From the NCBI RefSeq assembly GCF_937127095.1, contig NZ_CAKZLP010000011.1, forward strand, positions 1-64,000: a DNA stretch of 64,000 nt. Direction: 5' to 3'. The stretch is from an uncultured Amphritea sp. (GTDB taxonomy: Bacteria; Pseudomonadota; Gammaproteobacteria; Pseudomonadales; Balneatricaceae). The position numbers and the translations under genes were made by a program. Shown here one piece after another: positions 60,561-64,000 of this stretch (positions are counted from its first letter, which is position 1; every line of letters starts with the position of its first letter). Under the pieces are notes generated by a model. That model did not search any database. It saw only the letters and a program-made list of their open reading frames with translations, and was not told the DNA's origin.

Positions 60561-61097
60561 CGAAAAACCTCTTTGAGCACCAGGTCTATCCCCGCATAGT
60601 TGTAGTCAGATCGAAAGAATTACACTATTCATCTGATAATGAGGTTGATAAAGCTGAGAAAGACACTAAAAAGCCTTATAGCAAGGCTAGATTAAAAAAC
60701 AGCTTATAACACCCATATAAACAATATTAACAGGCTTTCTCAAGAGGAGTACCTCTTAAAATGGGTATTACCTGCTGCGGTTTCTCTGCTCTGGATCAAG
60801 TTTTGCTGTTGTTACGCTGGCAGTGCCAACAACTGTTTGAATCGGCAATATCAGCATTGCAAATTTTCTAAATGTCATTGCTGGTTGCGGCTCTGTGGTG
60901 AGCGTTTTATCCTCTGGCCTGAGTTTAGTATATGATGAGACTGATGGCCCCGCCTGAATGTACTGGAAGATCAGTTCTAAGGGCATGTTTATAAATGAAT
61001 TAACAGATGCTTAACTAATAAAGACCTCTTTTCTGCTCAGTTGAGTCAGGTTAGCGCTGATAAGTGAGTTCTAACCTGACTTTTTTGAGGGCTTCAA
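60561..61097. other. Intergenic region between PilZ operon and ndh
   Basis: No convincing gene is seen in these 537 bases. Contents are a weak reverse-strand terminator (AGCCTT/AAGGCT at 60671-60688 with a T run on that strand), possible remnants without protein-like composition, and the hairpin terminator at 61045-61086 directly before ndh. Confidence 0.5.
61045..61086 (+). terminator. Terminator-like hairpin abutting the ndh ribosome site
   Basis: GTCAGGTTAG (61045-61054) and CTAACCTGAC (61071-61080) form a perfect 10-pair stem followed by six T residues, then at once GAGGG and the ATG of the NADH dehydrogenase gene at 61098. Its position in the leader suggests attenuation of that gene, or the end of an upstream RNA. 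Confidence 0.7.
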
Positions 61098-62387
61098 ATG
61101 AAAACAATCGTAATCGTAGGGGGAGGTGCCGGTGGTCTTGAGTTGGCAACAAAACTTGGACATAAGCTGGGCAAAAAAAAGCGCGCTAATATCATTCTGG
61201 TTGACCGTAACCGCAGTCATATATGGAAACCATTGTTACATGAGGTAGCCACCGGCTCACTGGATATGAACAGTGACGGCGTTGTCTATCGGGCTCATTC
61301 GGCGGCGCACTATTATCAGTTTCAGCTGGGTACCATGATTGGCCTGGACAGGGTCGCGAAATCTATCCGTTTACAATCGTTTAAAGACGAAGAGGGTAAA
61401 GAGGTGTTGCCTGAGCGCGAGATCTCCTTTGATACTCTGGTGATGGCGGTCGGCAGTGTCAGTAATGATTTCGGTACCCCGGGTGTGGCGGAGCACAGCT
61501 ACTTTCTGGACTCGCATCAGCAGGCTGAACGCTTTCATCGGGCATTGTTAAACCAGTTCTTACGTATCAATCAGAAAGCATCAGAAGCGAAATTGAGGCT
61601 GGCGATTGTCGGTGGTGGTGCCACCGGTGTTGAACTGGCGGCTGAGCTCTATCATGTTGCCGATCTGTTTAAGATCTACGGTATGCCCGAGATGTCGCGT
61701 AAACGACTGACTATCGAGCTGATAGAGGCGGGGCCAAGAATACTGCCTGCACTGCCGCTACGTATTGCTACGGCAGCTAAAAAAGAGCTGATGGCCCTGG
61801 GTATTACCATCCATGAAAATGTGCGGGTAACCAGTTCGACAGATGAAGGCTTTATAACCCATGAGGATACTCTGATTGGTGCGGACCTGCAGGTCTGGGC
61901 TGCCGGGGTTAAGGCGCCTGACTTTATCAAACAGATCGGTTTTTTTGATACCAATCGAAATGGCCAGATCGTGGTTAAGCCCACTTTACAGAGCACCGTG
62001 GATGACGCCGTGTTTGTCATCGGTGACTGTTGCGCTTGCGAGCAACCGGATGGCAGCTGGGTTCCGCCCCGGGCGCAATCGGCCCATCAGATGGCCAGTC
62101 TGGTCTACAAGAATATTCTGTTAATGGAGCAGGGTAAGCCGTTACAGGAGTACATATATAAAGATCACGGCTCATTGGTTAATCTGAGTCGCTATAGCAC
62201 CGTTGGCAGCTTGATGGGTAATCTCACTAATGGGTCGATGTTTATCGAAGGAAAGCTTGCCCGGCTGGTGTATATATCTCTGTACCGGATGCATCAGATT
62301 GCTATCCATGGCTGGCTGAGAGCGGCCGCAGTGTACTGGGCTCAGAAGATTAGCGGTGCGGTGAAGCCGAAAATGAAGCTGCATTGA
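61098..62387 (+). CDS. ndh: Type II NADH dehydrogenase
   Basis: A 429-residue FAD enzyme that passes electrons from NADH to quinone at the membrane without pumping protons. It has two dinucleotide folds, IVIVGGGAGGLELATKLG (residues 3-20) and LAIVGGGATGVELAAEL (about 170), and VFVIGDCCACEQPDGSWVPPRAQSAHQMA in the FAD site. The length matches E. coli Ndh. It is preceded by a terminator-like leader hairpin and followed by a bidirectional terminator. Confidence 0.92.
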   Translation: MKTIVIVGGGAGGLELATKLGHKLGKKKRANIILVDRNRSHIWKPLLHEVATGSLDMNSDGVVYRAHSAAHYYQFQLGTMIGLDRVAKSIRLQSFKDEEGKEVLPEREISFDTLVMAVGSVSNDFGTPGVAEHSYFLDSHQQAERFHRALLNQFLRINQKASEAKLRLAIVGGGATGVELAAELYHVADLFKIYGMPEMSRKRLTIELIEAGPRILPALPLRIATAAKKELMALGITIHENVRVTSSTDEGFITHEDTLIGADLQVWAAGVKAPDFIKQIGFFDTNRNGQIVVKPTLQSTVDDAVFVIGDCCACEQPDGSWVPPRAQSAHQMASLVYKNILLMEQGKPLQEYIYKDHGSLVNLSRYSTVGSLMGNLTNGSMFIEGKLARLVYISLYRMHQIAIHGWLRAAAVYWAQKISGAVKPKMKLH

Positions 62388-62449
62388 TGTTGCGGAAGGT
62401 CATTGCTGGCTGTTAGCTTAAACGTTTGCTCTGACAATCGTTAGAACGT

Positions 62450-62487
62450 AAAAAAACCGGATCAGTTAAACTGATCCGGTTTTTTTG
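62450..62487. terminator. Bidirectional terminator between ndh and idh
   Basis: ACCGGATCAG (62456-62465) and CTGATCCGGT (62471-62480) are flanked by an A run and a T run. Confidence 0.9.
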
Positions 62488-62513
62488 TCACTGCTTAAAC
62501 TGAGGTTTTACGC

Positions 62514-64000
62514 TCAGGAAAGTGCCGCCAGAGCCGCATTCAGTGTTGCGCTAGGACGCATAACTTTTTTAACCGCTTCACGATTGGCGTGGTAATAACC
62601 ACCCAGATCAGCAGGGCGACCCTGAACAGCACTCAGCTCAGCAATAATCTGTGCTTCGTTGTCTGCCAGTGTTTTCGCCAGCGGAGCAAACATCGCTGCC
62701 AGTTCGGCATCTTCTGTCTGAGCAGCAACTTCCTGTGCCCAGTACATACCGAGGTAGAAGTGGCTGCCACGGTTATCAAGCTCACCGGTTTTGCGTGAAG
62801 GAGACTTGTTGTTCTCCAGCAGGGTGCCGGTTGCAGCATCCAGGGTTTTAGCCAGAATCTCAGCGCGCTTATTGCCTTCTTTAATGCCCATCTCTTCCAG
62901 AGATACGGCCAGAGCAAGGAACTCGCCCAGTGAGTCCCACCGCAGATGGTTCTCTTCCTCAACCTGCTGTACGTGCTTAGGCGCAGAACCGCCGGCACCT
63001 GTCTCATACATACCGCCGCCTTTCAGCATCGGCACGATGGACAGCATCTTAGCAGAGGTGCCCAGTTCCATAATCGGGAACAGGTCAGTCAGGTAGTCGC
63101 GCAGAACGTTACCGGTGACAGAGATAGTATCGTTACCACGAATCATGCGGTCCATGCTGAAGCGGATCGCCTGATTGTAGGTCTTGATAGAGATTTCAAG
63201 ACCTTCGATATCATAATCCTGCAGGTAGGTGTTAACCTTTTTAATCAGTTCACGGTCATGGGCACGTTTGTGATCCAGCCAGAACACAGTCGGCATGCCG
63301 GACTGACGGGCACGGGTAACGGCCAGCTTAACCCAGTCACGCACAGGTTCGTCTTTGGTTTGACAGGCGCGCCAGATGTCGCCTTTCTCAACATCGTGCT
63401 GCATCAGTACGGTGCCGTCAGCGGTGACAACACGCATGAAACCGTCGGCCATCATTTCAAAGGTTTTGTCGTGAGAACCGTACTCTTCTGCTTTCTTAGC
63501 CATCAGACCAACGTTGGGTACAGTACCCATCGTGGTAGGATCGAAAGCGCCGTTAGTTTTACAGAAGTTAATCATCTCCTGATAGATACGGGCATAGGTA
63601 CTTTCCGGCATAACCGCTTTAGTATCCTTTGGCTTGCCGTCAGGGCCCCACATCTTACCGCCGTTACGAATCATCGCAGGCATAGAGGCATCGACGATAA
63701 CGTCAGAAGGTACGTGCAGGTTGGTGATCCCTTTAACAGAGTCAACCATCGCCATTTCCGGGCGGTGCTCTAAACACTCATGGATCGCTTCTTCGATCTC
63801 TTCGCGCTTAGAGGTTGGCAGAGTGGAGATCTTGTCGTATACGCTGCCGATACCGTTGTTTGGATTAACGCCCAGCTCATCGAACAGGTCCTGATACTTG
63901 TCAAAAAGCTCTTTGTAGAACACGGTTACAGCATGCCCAAACACGATTGGGTGAGACACCTTCATCATGGTCGCTTTAACGTGCAGAGACCACATCACGC
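62514..64000 (-). CDS. icd: Monomeric NADP isocitrate dehydrogenase, partial
   Basis: The C-terminal 495 or so residues of the monomeric (about 740-residue) isocitrate dehydrogenase, which makes 2-oxoglutarate and NADPH in the citric acid cycle. Visible blocks include [51 protein letters not shown], and the NADP-binding [16 protein letters not shown]. The gene runs off the right edge, so about 245 N-terminal residues are outside the window; the methionine near 63998 is an internal residue. Confidence 0.95.
   Translation of the reverse strand, partial: VMWSLHVKATMMKVSHPIVFGHAVTVFYKELFDKYQDLFDELGVNPNNGIGSVYDKISTLPTSKREEIEEAIHECLEHRPEMAMVDSVKGITNLHVPSDVIVDASMPAMIRNGGKMWGPDGKPKDTKAVMPESTYARIYQEMINFCKTNGAFDPTTMGTVPNVGLMAKKAEEYGSHDKTFEMMADGFMRVVTADGTVLMQHDVEKGDIWRACQTKDEPVRDWVKLAVTRARQSGMPTVFWLDHKRAHDRELIKKVNTYLQDYDIEGLEISIKTYNQAIRFSMDRMIRGNDTISVTGNVLRDYLTDLFPIMELGTSAKMLSIVPMLKGGGMYETGAGGSAPKHVQQVEEENHLRWDSLGEFLALAVSLEEMGIKEGNKRAEILAKTLDAATGTLLENNKSPSRKTGELDNRGSHFYLGMYWAQEVAAQTEDAELAAMFAPLAKTLADNEAQIIAELSAVQGRPADLGGYYHANREAVKKVMRPSATLNAALAALS

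Noticed and set aside
60768..60986. 72-codon reverse-strand frame between PilZ operon and ndh
   Set aside because: No recognised family or convincing ribosome site; a weak terminator downstream is the only support.

Overview
The window looks like a chromosome segment of a marine gammaproteobacterium, most likely of the Oceanospirillales (an Amphritea/Neptunomonas/Marinobacterium-like genome). The basis is the conserved divergent rne/rluC pair, a long RNase E, CysB, a monomeric isocitrate dehydrogenase, a TRAP transporter with its own UspA protein, and PaaX and XylR-type aromatic-compound regulators. The genus is inference from gene content only.

Bases 1 to about 23,600 are the right-hand part of a lambda-like, HK97-type siphovirus prophage. 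Its integrase, repressor and left end lie outside the window. It runs as follows: a Rha/KilAC antirepressor; a replication initiator (helix-turn-helix plus DnaT-like domain) carrying iteron-like repeats inside its own gene; small early genes; a RuvC-like resolvase; a possible Q-type late regulator; a small regulatory unit in which a 90-residue ORF appears to be joined by a -1 frameshift to a Cro-like DNA-binding domain; a late promoter followed at once by a terminator; a lysis cassette (holin, SAR endolysin, overlapping Rz/Rz1); HNH nuclease, probable cos region, small and large terminase, portal, protease, capsid; head-tail joining genes; tail tube; two tail chaperones joined by a second slippery heptamer; tape measure; and a tail-tip/receptor-binding block. 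A reverse-strand gene (23155-23523) at the far end is a probable lysogenic accessory gene. No att site can be named because the left end is missing.

Bases 23,800-36,600 return to the host core: low-molecular-weight phosphatase and murB, convergent with rne; rluC divergent from rne, then a KfrA-like coiled-coil protein, cysB and a second RluA-family pseudouridine synthase. A reverse-strand group follows: a luciferase-like flavin oxidoreductase, a GlcG-like protein and a sigma-54 activator with XylR_N and V4R sensor domains.

Bases 36,600-45,000 are rich in catabolic regulators and transport: LysR, DUF2889, PaaX, a TRAP transporter (dctPQM) with a UspA protein, another LysR, and a maleylacetoacetate isomerase. 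The region suggests uptake and breakdown of aromatic or organic acids, but no ring-cleavage enzyme is in view.

Bases 45,000-64,000 hold mixed housekeeping and signalling genes: an EAL-HDOD protein, the YlqF/RbgA GTPase, a two-CDGSH protein preceded by a strong hairpin, a YhiN-type flavoprotein, an alpha/beta hydrolase divergent from a CGNR regulator, a 7TM diguanylate cyclase, a LysR/FAD-monooxygenase divergent pair, rsgA with a structured leader and mini-ORF, an OsmC-YcaO fusion, a PilZ-unknown-ParA operon, a type II NADH dehydrogenase with a terminator-like hairpin against its ribosome binding site, and the C-terminal two-thirds of a monomeric isocitrate dehydrogenase cut by the window edge.
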